Shown here piece after piece: positions 19,944 through 26,930 of a stretch of 39,049 nucleotides of DNA. The DNA is from Stenotrophomonas sp. MMGLT7 (GTDB lineage Bacteria; Pseudomonadota; Gammaproteobacteria; Xanthomonadales; Xanthomonadaceae): assembly GCF_021168555.1 (NCBI RefSeq), contig NZ_JAJOZS010000021.1, positions 1 to 39,049 of the forward strand, in the 5' to 3' direction. The notes beneath the pieces were generated by a model. It saw only the letters and a list, made by a program, of their open reading frames with translations. It was not told where the DNA came from and made no database searches. Numbering within the stretch: position 1 is the first letter of the stretch; every line of letters starts with the position of its first letter. The position numbers and the translations under genes are program-made.

Positions 19944-21659
19944 ATGTGGAATCCGGTGACCGAAGCCGAGCAAGGACTTCCGCCGCGCCTGGGCGCGGGC
20001 AATCCCGAGCTGGCGGCGATGGTGCGCGAGGCGCTGTCCGGCGGCACCGGGCTGGTACTGATGCACGTGGACATCGACCACTTCGCCTCGGTCAACGAGA
20101 ACATGAGCGCCGACATCGGCGACCAGGCGCTGGTGCTGCTGGCGCAGCGCCTGCGCGACTACCTGCGCGGGCGCGGCATGCTGTGGCGCCACGGCAGCGA
20201 CGAGATGGTCATCGCGGTGCCGCGCACGCCCGACTGCCCCGCCCCGGAGGACCTGGCCGAGGACATCCGCCGCCAGATCGAGCTGCCGCTGTCGGTGCTG
20301 CCGTACACGCTGTTCATGACCGGCAAGATCGGCGTGAGCCTGTGCCCGGAACATGCGCGCTCGCTTTCCACCCTGCTCGACCAGGCCGAGGACGCGGCCT
20401 ACCAGGCCGCGCGCGAAGGCGGCAACCTGGTGCGCGTGCATGCCGCCTACATGCCGTCCAGCGCGCACAGCGAGAGCATCATCGCCCGGCAGATCGTCGA
20501 CGCCATCCCCAACGGCGAACTGCGGCTGCGCTACCAGCCCATCGTCAGCGCGCGCGACGGCCGCATCGTCGGCCTGGAAGCGCTGCTGCGCTGGCAATCG
20601 CCGACGCTGGGGATGCTGGTGCCGGAGCGCTTCATGCGCACCGCCGAGCGCCTCGGGGTGATCGTGCAGATCGGCTCCTGGGTGCTCGAGCATGCCTTCC
20701 GCCACGCGCGGCAGTGGCGCGACCAGGGTTTCGACGACTTCAACATCGCCATCAACGTCTCCACGCTGCAGCTGCTGCGGCCGAACTTCTTCGGCGAGAC
20801 CATGGAGGTGCTGCAGGCCGCCGGCGTGCCGCCGGCCACGGTGACGCTGGAGATCAACGAGAGCGCGCTGACCAACAACGTCAACTTCGTCCACGAGACG
20901 CTGTCCAACCTGCGCCACGAGGGCATCAGCCTGTGCCTGGACAACTTCGGCACCGGCGACTCCAGCCTCAGCGCGCTGGTGCGCTACCCGGTGGACAAGC
21001 TCAAGATCGACCGCAGCTTCATCAAGAGCGCGCCGGCCGGCAACCGCGAGGCCGCCATCGCCCGCGCGATCGTCGCCATGGGCCACCAGCTGGGCATGAC
21101 GGTGATCGCCAACGGCGTGGAATCGCAGGCGCAGCTCGGGTTCCTGCGCCGCAACGACTGCGATGCCTTCCAGGGCTACATGTTCGGCGAGCCGATGTCG
21201 GCCGAGTCGGCCGGGCTGGCGCTGCGGCGCCGCTACCTGCGCCCGGAATCGTTCACCGAGAGCCGCCCGGACCGCACCCTGCTGCTGCTCGACGACGAGG
21301 AGAACGTGCTGCGCTCGCTGGTACGGCTGTTCCGCCGCGACGGCTACCGCATCCTCGCCGCCGGCACCGTGCGCGACGCCTTCGACCTGCTGGCCACCAA
21401 CGACGTGCAGGTGATCCTGTCCGACCAGCGCATGTCCGACATGAGCGGCACCGAGTTCCTGGGCCGGGTGAAGATGCTCTACCCGGACACCGTGCGGCTG
21501 GTGCTGTCCGGCTACACCGACCTGGCCACGGTGACCGAGGCGATCAACCGCGGCGCGATCTACCGCTTCCTGACCAAGCCGTGGAACGACGACGAACTGC
21601 GCGAGCACATCCGCCAGGCGTTCCGGACGCACGATGAGTTGCGTAACGGCCGGGAATAG
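19944..21659 (+). CDS. ravR: GGDEF-EAL-receiver response regulator, RavR-like
   Basis: A 571-residue protein: degenerate GGDEF (about 30-165), EAL (about 175-425), C-terminal receiver (about 443-565). The GGDEF signature is GSDEM (84-88). In EAL, Glu212, Asn271, Glu303, Asp333, Lys354 and Gln410 are kept, but the second Asp of DDFG is Asn334 and the Glu of EGVE is Asn390, two positions normally involved in catalysis. The receiver has Asp450-Asp451, phosphoacceptor Asp494 (ILSDQRMSDM), Ser522 and Lys545. The domain order is that of Xanthomonas RavR, a virulence and motility regulator reported as a c-di-GMP phosphodiesterase; the name is by architecture and location only. It starts 6 nt after the upstream kinase. 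Its stop codon runs into a palindromic repeat. Confidence 0.85.
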   Translation: MWNPVTEAEQGLPPRLGAGNPELAAMVREALSGGTGLVLMHVDIDHFASVNENMSADIGDQALVLLAQRLRDYLRGRGMLWRHGSDEMVIAVPRTPDCPAPEDLAEDIRRQIELPLSVLPYTLFMTGKIGVSLCPEHARSLSTLLDQAEDAAYQAAREGGNLVRVHAAYMPSSAHSESIIARQIVDAIPNGELRLRYQPIVSARDGRIVGLEALLRWQSPTLGMLVPERFMRTAERLGVIVQIGSWVLEHAFRHARQWRDQGFDDFNIAINVSTLQLLRPNFFGETMEVLQAAGVPPATVTLEINESALTNNVNFVHETLSNLRHEGISLCLDNFGTGDSSLSALVRYPVDKLKIDRSFIKSAPAGNREAAIARAIVAMGHQLGMTVIANGVESQAQLGFLRRNDCDAFQGYMFGEPMSAESAGLALRRRYLRPESFTESRPDRTLLLLDDEENVLRSLVRLFRRDGYRILAAGTVRDAFDLLATNDVQVILSDQRMSDMSGTEFLGRVKMLYPDTVRLVLSGYTDLATVTEAINRGAIYRFLTKPWNDDELREHIRQAFRTHDELRNGRE

Positions 21660-21743
21660 GGATTCGGGATTGGGGATTCGCAAGAGCGGATTCAGCCGGA
21701 TCCGGCAGTCTTGCCAATCCCCAATCCCCAATCCCGAATCCCC
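21659..21743. repeat. GGGATTG/GGGATTC palindrome, copy 2
   Basis: Left arm GGGATTCGGGATTGGGGATT (21659 on) and right arm AATCCCCAATCCCGAATCCC (ending 21743) pair perfectly. An inner GCAAGAGC / GTCTTGCC pairing extends the stem. It fills almost the entire gap between two convergent genes and could stop transcription from both sides. Confidence 0.85.
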
Positions 21744-21746
21744 GCT

Positions 21747-22994
21747 TCACCGCGGCTGCCGCACCGGCAGCCAGATGCGGAAACAGGCGCCCTCGCCCGG
21801 CACGCTGCTGGCGTCGATGCGGCCGTGGTGCTTGTCGACGATGCTGTAGGAGATCGAAAGTCCCAGCCCGGTGCCGCTGCCCACCGGCTTGGTGGTGAAG
21901 AACGGATCGAAGATGCGCTTTAGCAGGTCCGGCGCGATGCCCGGGCCGTCGTCGCGGAACTCGATCCACACCTGCTGGCCCTCCTGCCCGGTGCTGACGA
22001 CGATGGTGCCGCGCTCGGCGATCGCCTGGCCGGCGTTGAGCAGCAGGTTCATGTAGACCTGGTTGAGCTCGGACGGCAGGCACTCCACCAGCGGCAGCTG
22101 GCCGTACTTGCGCTCCAGCGTGACCTTGTACTTGAGCTCGTTCCAGATGATGTTGATGGTCGATTCGAGCCCGGCATGCAGGTCGGCCATCTTCCACGAC
22201 TCGGAGCGGTCGGAGTAGGAGAAGTCCTTGAGGTCGCGCACGATCCGCGTCACCCGCTCGATGCCCTCGCGCGACTCGGCCATCAGCTGCGGCAGGTCGC
22301 GGCTGATGAAGTCGATGTCGAAGCGCTGGCGGATGTCGTCGATCTCCGGGATCAGCGCCTTCGGGTCGGGCGCGCGCAAGGCGCGCTCGTAGGCCTCGAT
22401 CAGGGTGAACAGGCTGCGCAGGTACTCCTGCAGGCTGCCCAGGTTGGAATGCACGTAGCCGATCGGGTTGTTGATCTCGTGGGCCACGCCGGCGGCGAGC
22501 TGGCCGATGGAGGCCATCTTCTCCGACTGCAGCAGCTTTTCCTGGGTGCCGTTGAGCCGCAGATAGGCCTGGCGCAGCTCGGCATGGCGCTGCTGCAGCT
22601 CGCGCTCGTAGTCCTGCTGGCCCTCCATGGCATGGAACAGCACCAGGAAGGTGCCGCCGTTGTGATCGGGCTGGAAATACAGGTGCACGATCACCACCCG
22701 CTTGCCCACCGGCAGGCTGCCCGTCCACACCCCGCGGCTGCGCGCCTGGGCCAGTGCGCCGGGCGGCAGCAGGGCATCGAGGCGGTCGCCGACCCTGCCC
22801 GCCTCGCCGCCGGCGGCGTCGAGCAGCTGCCGGCGGGCCACCGGGTTGGCGAATATCAGGTCGCCGGCATCGTCCAGCAGCAGCAGTCCCTCGATCATCC
22901 GGTCGCCCAGGCCGAGCAGGGTCTGGCGCGAAGGCAGGATGGCCGAGGAGAGGATGGAACCGGTCGTGGTGTCTTCGCTCACGTGTGCAGGCAT
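21747..22994 (-). CDS. Soluble PAS histidine kinase (HisKA type), likely partner of the convergent receiver protein
   Basis: A 415-residue cytosolic kinase. The N-terminal PAS-like domain (about 25-125) is followed by a coiled coil (about 128-160), then HisKA with His172 in MASIGQLAAGVAHEINNPIG. The HATPase has the N-box LLLNAGQAI (Asn320), G1 DDGPGIAP (348-355), F-box IFDPFFTTK and G2 GSGTGLGLS (372-380). Kinases with this exact H-box style are commonly paired with receivers of the DQRM...SGYTD...FLTKPW type, as found in the convergent gene. ATG 22994 (MPAHVSEDTT) is chosen; upstream in-frame codons read through intergenic sequence, and a TACTAT box (23017-23012) lies before this start. RavS/RavA of Xanthomonas are possible counterparts. 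Confidence 0.9.
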   Translation of the reverse strand: MPAHVSEDTTTGSILSSAILPSRQTLLGLGDRMIEGLLLLDDAGDLIFANPVARRQLLDAAGGEAGRVGDRLDALLPPGALAQARSRGVWTGSLPVGKRVVIVHLYFQPDHNGGTFLVLFHAMEGQQDYERELQQRHAELRQAYLRLNGTQEKLLQSEKMASIGQLAAGVAHEINNPIGYVHSNLGSLQEYLRSLFTLIEAYERALRAPDPKALIPEIDDIRQRFDIDFISRDLPQLMAESREGIERVTRIVRDLKDFSYSDRSESWKMADLHAGLESTINIIWNELKYKVTLERKYGQLPLVECLPSELNQVYMNLLLNAGQAIAERGTIVVSTGQEGQQVWIEFRDDGPGIAPDLLKRIFDPFFTTKPVGSGTGLGLSISYSIVDKHHGRIDASSVPGEGACFRIWLPVRQPR

Positions 22995-23404
22995 CGTGAA
23001 TGGGAGCACCCATAGTACGCGGACGCCCGGCCGCGGAGGCCGCTTCGCGGTTCGGCCCCGGACGGTCGCTGCGCGCTGCGCGCATCCGCCAGTCGTGGGA
23101 GGCCACGTGGGGCACGCCCTGGCCCGCCTCATGCCTGAGAACCTGTCCACGATCTCAAGGTGGATGCCACACCTGCCGATCGTTCGCCGTGACCCAGGAA
23201 TGACAAGTAGCGCCAGTCAGCTGTAGGAGCGACTTCAGTCGCGATGCGGCTCTACCGGGAAAGCCTCATCGCGACTGAAGTCGCTCCTACAGAAGATCGC
23301 GGACAGGTCCCGGGCGCCGAGGAACCGCCCAGACCCGCAGCCGGTCGATCGCATTGCGCCGACACGGCCGGCGCTCGGGGAGTCCCCGGCGCTGCGAATG
23401 GCGT
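22995..23404. other. Intergenic region between the soluble kinase and flgN
   Basis: It holds the kinase upstream region (TACTAT -10-like box at 23012-23017 on the minus strand) and a GTAG palindrome at 23223-23290. The remaining sequence shows no coding ORF and no clear terminator with a U-tract. Confidence 0.6.
23223..23290. repeat. GTAG/REP palindrome
   Basis: GTAGGAGCGACTTCAGTCGC (23223 on) pairs with GCGACTGAAGTCGCTCCTAC (ending 23290) around a GGCTCTACCGGGAAAGCC centre. It lies 114 bp beyond the flgN stop codon and may act as the 3' boundary of the flgA-flgM-flgN unit. Confidence 0.88.
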
Positions 23405-23743
23405 TCAGGCCACGGCGATCGAACGGCTGGCCTGTACTGTGCTGGACTGCCCGCGGGCGTCGTAGGCCGGTGCGCTCTCGCTGCGGCCAAGCTGGCGCAG
23501 GGCCCAGTTGACCTCGCGGCGACGGCGCGAAAGCAGCGCCCCGTTGGCGCGGTTGGCCTCGGCCAGTTCGTGCAGGCGCTCGTGCGCGCCGTGCGGCACG
23601 TCCAGTTCCAGCGCGCGCAGGGCCTCGAGCTTGGCGGCGGTGGCCTGGATCAGCGCCTGCACGTCGTGCTCGATCAGTGCCTGGCGTTCGCCGGCGATCG
23701 CCTGGTCCAGGCGATCGAGCAACGCTAGCGGGCTGTCGCTCAT
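23405..23743 (-). CDS. flgN: Flagellar export chaperone FlgN
   Basis: Cytosolic chaperone that escorts the hook-filament junction proteins FlgK and FlgL to the export gate. The 112-residue product is largely helical: LALLDRLDQAIAGERQALIE, then a LEALRALELDV helix and the family-typical NGALLSRRRREVNWALRQLG (about 67-86). ATG 23743 overlaps the flgM stop by 4 nt (ATGA), so the pair is translationally coupled, the standard flgM-flgN arrangement. Its clients flgK and flgL are on the opposite strand about 10 kb away. The family is diverse, so the call rests partly on context. Confidence 0.85.
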   Translation of the reverse strand: MSDSPLALLDRLDQAIAGERQALIEHDVQALIQATAAKLEALRALELDVPHGAHERLHELAEANRANGALLSRRRREVNWALRQLGRSESAPAYDARGQSSTVQASRSIAVA

Positions 23744-24054
23744 CCGGCCAGCTGCTGGTCCAAGGCGATCATCTTGCTGGCGATGGCGTCGGCGTCGATC
23801 TTGTAGCTGCCGCTCTCCAGCGAGCTGCGTACCGCCTGCACCCGGCCGCTGTCGACCGCCGGTGCGGCGGAAAGCTCGCGCTGGATGGCCTGCAGGCCGG
23901 ACGCCTCGCCGGTCAGGCGCAGGCTGTCGGGCGAAGCGACGGCATCGACCGGGCGGGAACGATCTTCGCCACCGGATGCCGCCTTTGCTGCCCCCACGGA
24001 TGCGCTGCGCAGCGCCGCGGCGGTGGGCAGGGTGCCTTCGATTTTCTGGGTCAT
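23740..24054 (-). CDS. flgM: Anti-sigma-28 factor FlgM
   Basis: Small, largely unstructured protein that binds FliA until the hook-basal body is complete and is then exported. The 104-residue product has a disordered N-terminal half (TQKIEGTLPTAAALRSASVG) and the conserved sigma-binding C-terminal part: VDSGRVQAVRSSLESGSYKI, then DADAIASKMIALD. ATG 24054 is preferred to the adjacent GTG 24057. A strong FliA promoter lies about 30 nt upstream, giving the classical negative feedback loop. It is in front of flgN and after flgA. Confidence 0.93.
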   Translation of the reverse strand: MTQKIEGTLPTAAALRSASVGAAKAASGGEDRSRPVDAVASPDSLRLTGEASGLQAIQRELSAAPAVDSGRVQAVRSSLESGSYKIDADAIASKMIALDQQLAG

Positions 24055-24082
24055 CACACGGATCCTATGTGGTACGCGATGG

Positions 24083-24109
24083 ATAACGGCACGCCGCCGG
24101 GCAACTTTA
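24083..24109 (-). promoter_or_regulatory. Sigma-28 (FliA) promoter of flgM
   Basis: Minus strand TAAAGTTG (24109-24102), 11-nt spacer, GCCGTTAT (24090-24083). It matches the FliA consensus at 7/8 and 6/8. It lies in the 67-bp gap between the flgA stop and flgM, so flgM-flgN can be expressed apart from flgA. Expected start is near 24075. Confidence 0.85.
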
Positions 24110-24121
24110 GGGGAACGATAC

Positions 24122-24763
24122 TCATCTGGTCACCACCACGTCACCATTGGCCGCCACCGTCCCCTGCAGCACGCGCCGCGAGGACAGGTTTTCGACGGTG
24201 ACCCGCTCGTTCTCGCCGGCGTCGGCCAGGGCGCGGCCGGCCATGCGCACCTCGACCCCGCCGCGGCGCGCGATCAGGGCGACGCTGTCGCCGCGCCGGA
24301 CCAGCCGCGGCGCCACCAGGTCGGTGGCCGACAGCAGGCTGCCCGCCGAGAGCGTGCGCCGGGCCACGCGCCCCACGGCCATGGCCGGATCGGCCAGGGC
24401 CGCGCCGGCGATGCGCGAGGCGTCGCGCGTCTCGGTGACGATATCGGCCGGTCCGACGGTTTCCCCAGCGGCCAGCCCGCGGGCGAGCATCACCACATTC
24501 TGGTTGCGGCGCACCTTCAAGGGTACGAACAGACGCCAGCCGGCCGCCTGCGGACAGCTGACCTCGACCGTGCTGGTGCCGGTGGGCTGGGCCTGCAGCG
24601 CCACCGGGCACAGCGGCAGGCGCATGGCCGGGTCCAGCGTGGCCTCGGCCTGCGCACCGGTCCCCACGGTGGCCAGGGCGGCAGCGCGGATCGATTCGAC
24701 AGGCTGGTAATCGGCCGCCCACGCCAGCGGCGGGAACAGCAGCAACAGCAGGAACAGGCGCAT
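24122..24763 (-). CDS. flgA: Flagellar basal body P-ring formation chaperone FlgA
   Basis: Periplasmic chaperone for FlgI during P-ring assembly. The 213-residue product begins with a Sec signal peptide (MRLFLLLLLFPPLAWA, cleavage near residue 16). The rest shows the SAF-type C-terminal half: LKVRRNQNVVMLARGLAAGE, DIVTETRDASRI, GRVARRTLSAGSLLSATDLV in pieces, and the ending VTVENLSSRRVLQGTVAANG followed by DVVVTR. ATG 24763 is preferred over 24775 because GGAG lies 6 nt upstream of it. A sigma-54 type element lies upstream. It is divergent from cheV. Confidence 0.93.
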   Translation of the reverse strand: MRLFLLLLLFPPLAWAADYQPVESIRAAALATVGTGAQAEATLDPAMRLPLCPVALQAQPTGTSTVEVSCPQAAGWRLFVPLKVRRNQNVVMLARGLAAGETVGPADIVTETRDASRIAGAALADPAMAVGRVARRTLSAGSLLSATDLVAPRLVRRGDSVALIARRGGVEVRMAGRALADAGENERVTVENLSSRRVLQGTVAANGDVVVTR

Positions 24764-24797
24764 GGAGGGCTCCATGGGACGGATATGCCGCAGGCGA

Positions 24798-24813
24798 TGC
24801 AAGGCGCGTGCCG
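24798..24813 (-). promoter_or_regulatory. Sigma-54 (RpoN) promoter of flgA
   Basis: Minus strand CGGCACGCGCCTTGCA: the GG (-24) and GC (-12) dinucleotides are separated by 10 nt and the TTGCA half is perfect. Expected start is near 24787, 24 nt before the flgA ATG. Confidence 0.75.
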
Positions 24814-24904
24814 GAGGCCGTGTCGAATGCCTGGGAGCGCAAGACCCTCGTGTGCCGAGGCACTCCCGGAACCGGGGTAGCGGCGTGCGCGCCAAACATC
24901 GGTT

Positions 24905-25061
24905 CTCGTCATTCCCGCGAACGCGGAAGGCGCTTTGCAGCGGCGCGAGGCGCTTCGCCACAGTCGAACGGGGAGCGGGGTCGATCATCCACGGGCCTCG
25001 GAGGCCGATCGCGACGACGTACATGGGTTCCCGATCGCGCGGGAGCGGCGGGAGCGACGAG
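24905..25061. repeat. MITE-like repeat with CTCGTC/GACGAG ends, copy 2
   Basis: Left end CTCGTCATTCCCGCG (24905-24919) and right end GGCGGGAGCGACGAG (25047-25061) are imperfect terminal inverted repeats 157 bp apart. The interior (GATCATCCACGGG, GATCGCGACG, TACATGGG) matches in reverse complement the element at 5410-5527. There is no ORF with transposase character. Confidence 0.55.
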
Positions 25062-25121
25062 CGACACTTCCCCCCGCCTGCACCGCCGAGCGACGGCAGC
25101 CGGCCGCCCTCGCCGCCGGGC

Positions 25122-25149
25122 TCAAGTTCCGGGCCGGGCGGGCCGATAC
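25122..25149 (+). promoter_or_regulatory. Probable sigma-28 (FliA) promoter of cheV
   Basis: TCAAGTTC (25122-25129), 12-nt spacer, GCCGATAC (25142-25149). The -10 matches FliA at 7/8; the -35 is weaker and the spacer one base longer than usual. The predicted start falls at or next to the cheV ATG (25157), so the mRNA may have no leader. Confidence 0.55.
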
Positions 25150-25156
25150 CGCCAGC

Positions 25157-26110
25157 ATGTCCCAAGACCTGCTCAACCGTATCGACCAGCGCACCCGGCT
25201 GGCCGGACACAATCGCCTGGCGCTGCTGCTGTTCCGGCTGGGCGGCCGTCAGCTTTTTGGCGTGAACGTGTTCAAGGTGCAGGAAGTGCTGCGCCGCCCC
25301 GAACTGTTCCAGGTACCGGGCCTGCCGGCACAGTTCTCCGGAGTGGCCGACGTGCGCGGGCGTTCGGTGCCGGTGCTCGACCTGGGCCTGGCCATCGGCC
25401 ATCCCGAGCGCGAACCCGATGCCGACGTCTCGCCCGGCTACCTGGTGGTCACCGAGTTCAACCGCTCGGTGCAGGGCTTCCTGGTCAGCGGGGTGGAGCG
25501 CATCGTCAACATCGCGGTGGAGGACATCCATCCCCCGCCGGAACTGGGCGCCGAGGCCAGCTACCTGACCGCGGTGACGCGCTTCCAGGGCGAGCTGATC
25601 CAGGTGATCGACGTGGAAAGCGTGCTGGCCGACATCGCCCAGTCGCGTACCGATACCCAGCTCGATCCGGCGATGGCGCTGTCGTCCGAGGGCCCGCAGC
25701 TGCAGGTGCTGGTGGTGGACGACTCGCGCGTGGCGCGCCAGCAGATCCGCAGCGTGCTCGACCAGCTCGGCGTCGGCGCCACCCTGCTCTCGGACGGCAA
25801 GCAGGCGCTGGACCACCTGCTGCAGGTGCTGGCCGCCGGCGAGGACCCGTGCGAGCGCTATGCCATGGTGATCTCCGACATCGAGATGCCGGCGATGGAC
25901 GGCTACACGCTGACGACGGAAATCCGGCGCAACCCGGGACTGGCCGGGCTGTACGTGCTGCTGCACACCTCTCTGTCGGGCGTGTTCAACAACGCCATGG
26001 TCGAGCGCGTGGGCGCCAATGCCTTCGTCGCCAAGTACAGCCCGCACGAACTGGCCGACCACGTGCTGGCGCGGCTGCGGGCGGTGGTCGAGGCCCACGC
26101 CGCCGCCTGA
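25157..26110 (+). CDS. cheV: Chemotaxis protein CheV (CheW-receiver fusion)
   Basis: Coupling protein that joins receptors to CheA and can be phosphorylated, thought to help adaptation or drain phosphate. The 317-residue product has an N-terminal CheW domain (about 18-165, with LLLFRLGGRQLFGVNVFKVQ and DVRGRSVPVLDLGLAIG) and a receiver (about 182-308) with Asp188-Asp189, phosphoacceptor Asp241 in VISDIEMPAMDGY and a C-terminal VAKYSP Lys. The opening IDQRTRLAGHNRLALLLFRL is typical of CheV, supporting ATG 25157. It lies between flgA and flgB, a position known for cheV in Pseudomonas and Xanthomonas. The short distance to the FliA -10 is unusual. Confidence 0.95.
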   Translation: MSQDLLNRIDQRTRLAGHNRLALLLFRLGGRQLFGVNVFKVQEVLRRPELFQVPGLPAQFSGVADVRGRSVPVLDLGLAIGHPEREPDADVSPGYLVVTEFNRSVQGFLVSGVERIVNIAVEDIHPPPELGAEASYLTAVTRFQGELIQVIDVESVLADIAQSRTDTQLDPAMALSSEGPQLQVLVVDDSRVARQQIRSVLDQLGVGATLLSDGKQALDHLLQVLAAGEDPCERYAMVISDIEMPAMDGYTLTTEIRRNPGLAGLYVLLHTSLSGVFNNAMVERVGANAFVAKYSPHELADHVLARLRAVVEAHAAA

Positions 26111-26193
26111 AGCGCTTGCCGCGGACACGAGCCGGCCTGCAACGGCGTGGCGGGCACGTGCTCGAAACGCTGCAGGAGCGCCGTAGGAGCGCC

Positions 26194-26261
26194 GTAGGAG
26201 CGACTTCAGTCGCGATGGGGCTCTACCGGTAAAGCCCCATCGCGACTGAAGTCGCTCCCAC
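26194..26261. repeat. GTAG/REP palindrome
   Basis: GTAGGAGCGACTTCAGTCGC (26194 on) pairs with GCGACTGAAGTCGCTCCCAC (ending 26261) around CTCTACCGGTAA. Two partial CCGTAGGAGCG pieces precede it from 26180. It ends 32 nt upstream of the flgB sigma-54 element, at the cheV/flgB boundary. Confidence 0.88.
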
Positions 26262-26293
26262 GGGACATTCCAAAGGGCGCTTCCACGGGGTTC

Positions 26294-26309
26294 TGGCACG
26301 CCGCTTGCA
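26294..26309 (+). promoter_or_regulatory. Sigma-54 (RpoN) promoter of the flgB operon
   Basis: TGGCACGCCGCTTGCA is a full consensus -24/-12 element (GG and GC 10 nt apart). Expected start is near 26320, about 22 nt before the flgB ATG. A FleQ-type activator is expected by analogy with Xanthomonas and Pseudomonas, but no activator site was identified. Confidence 0.88.
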
Positions 26310-26341
26310 ACTGCCCCGGCAACGACCCGCGGGAGTGCCGC

Positions 26342-26743
26342 ATGGCCAACCTCATCAATGCCTACCTCGGCGTGCATGCCGATGCGCTGCCGCTGCGCGA
26401 GCAGCGCATGAAGCTGATCGCCAGCAACCTCAGCAACGTCGACACCCCCGGCTACAAGGCCCAGGACCTGGACTTCGACGCGGCGATACGCCAGGCGCAG
26501 GGCCAGTCCTCCGCCGGCGGCCAGCTGCAGGTGACCGACGCGCGGCACATCGCGCTGGGCGCCGACGGCCTCAATCCGTTCCAGATCACCCGCGAGGCCA
26601 GCCAGCCCAGCCTGGACGGCAACACCGTCGATCCGGACGCCGAACGCGCCGCCTACGGCCGCGCCGCGCTGGAGTACCGCGCCTCGCTGAGCTTCGTCGA
26701 GTCCAAGGTGCGCGGCCTGCTGACCGCGATCACCGGGCAATGA
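26342..26743 (+). CDS. flgB: Flagellar basal body rod protein FlgB
   Basis: Proximal rod subunit that connects to the MS-ring/FliE. The 133-residue product has the rod-family N-terminal motif LIASNLSNVDTPGYKAQDLD (about 25-44) and a C-terminal helix EYRASLSFVESKVRGLLTAI. GGAG at 26332-26335 lies 6 nt before ATG 26342. It is the first gene of the flgBCDEFGHIJKL run and follows the sigma-54 promoter. A palindromic insertion separates it from flgC by 187 bp, an unusually long gap for this pair. Confidence 0.95.
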   Translation: MANLINAYLGVHADALPLREQRMKLIASNLSNVDTPGYKAQDLDFDAAIRQAQGQSSAGGQLQVTDARHIALGADGLNPFQITREASQPSLDGNTVDPDAERAAYGRAALEYRASLSFVESKVRGLLTAITGQ

Positions 26744-26754
26744 GCGATATCGCG

Positions 26755-26925
26755 CAAAAGCTCCCCTCCCCTTGTCCCGCTCGCGAGGCTGGGCACCCTC
26801 GGGGTGGAAGGCGCCCGAAGGGCGGATGGGGGCTGTTTGGAGCATGGGAAAGCAACAGCAAAAGCCCCCCATCCGGCGCTGCGCGCCACCTTCCCCCGCA
26901 AGCGGGAGAAGAGGAAACAAGGACA
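26755..26925. repeat. Palindromic intergenic element between flgB and flgC
   Basis: CGGATGGGGGCT (26823-26834) pairs with AGCCCCCCATCCG (26863-26875, one-base bulge) around a GTTTGGAGCATGGGAA loop. Flanking pieces TCCCGCTCGCG (left) and CCCGCAAGCGGGAGA (right) are inverted relatives. The layout is a nested palindrome, non-coding, and its right edge contributes the AAGGA ribosome-binding site of flgC. Confidence 0.6.
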
Positions 26926-26930
26926 AACGC

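Larger units (their letters stand above)
24764..25156. other. Divergent regulatory region between flgA and cheV
   Basis: The 393 bp hold the flgA sigma-54 element (24798-24813), a MITE-like repeat (24905-25061) and the FliA-type element directly before cheV. Reading frames that extend cheV or flgA through here have repeat-derived sequence and no family similarity. Confidence 0.7.

Noticed and set aside
17804-21637. 1277-codon plus-strand ORF across two signalling genes
   Set aside because: Out-of-frame shadow, Arg/Pro/Ala-rich, overlapping two genes with clear domain content.
24935-25156. Longer CheV reading frame from 24935
   Set aside because: The added residues come from the MITE-like repeat; CheV homology starts at MSQDLLNRIDQRTRLAG, encoded from 25157.
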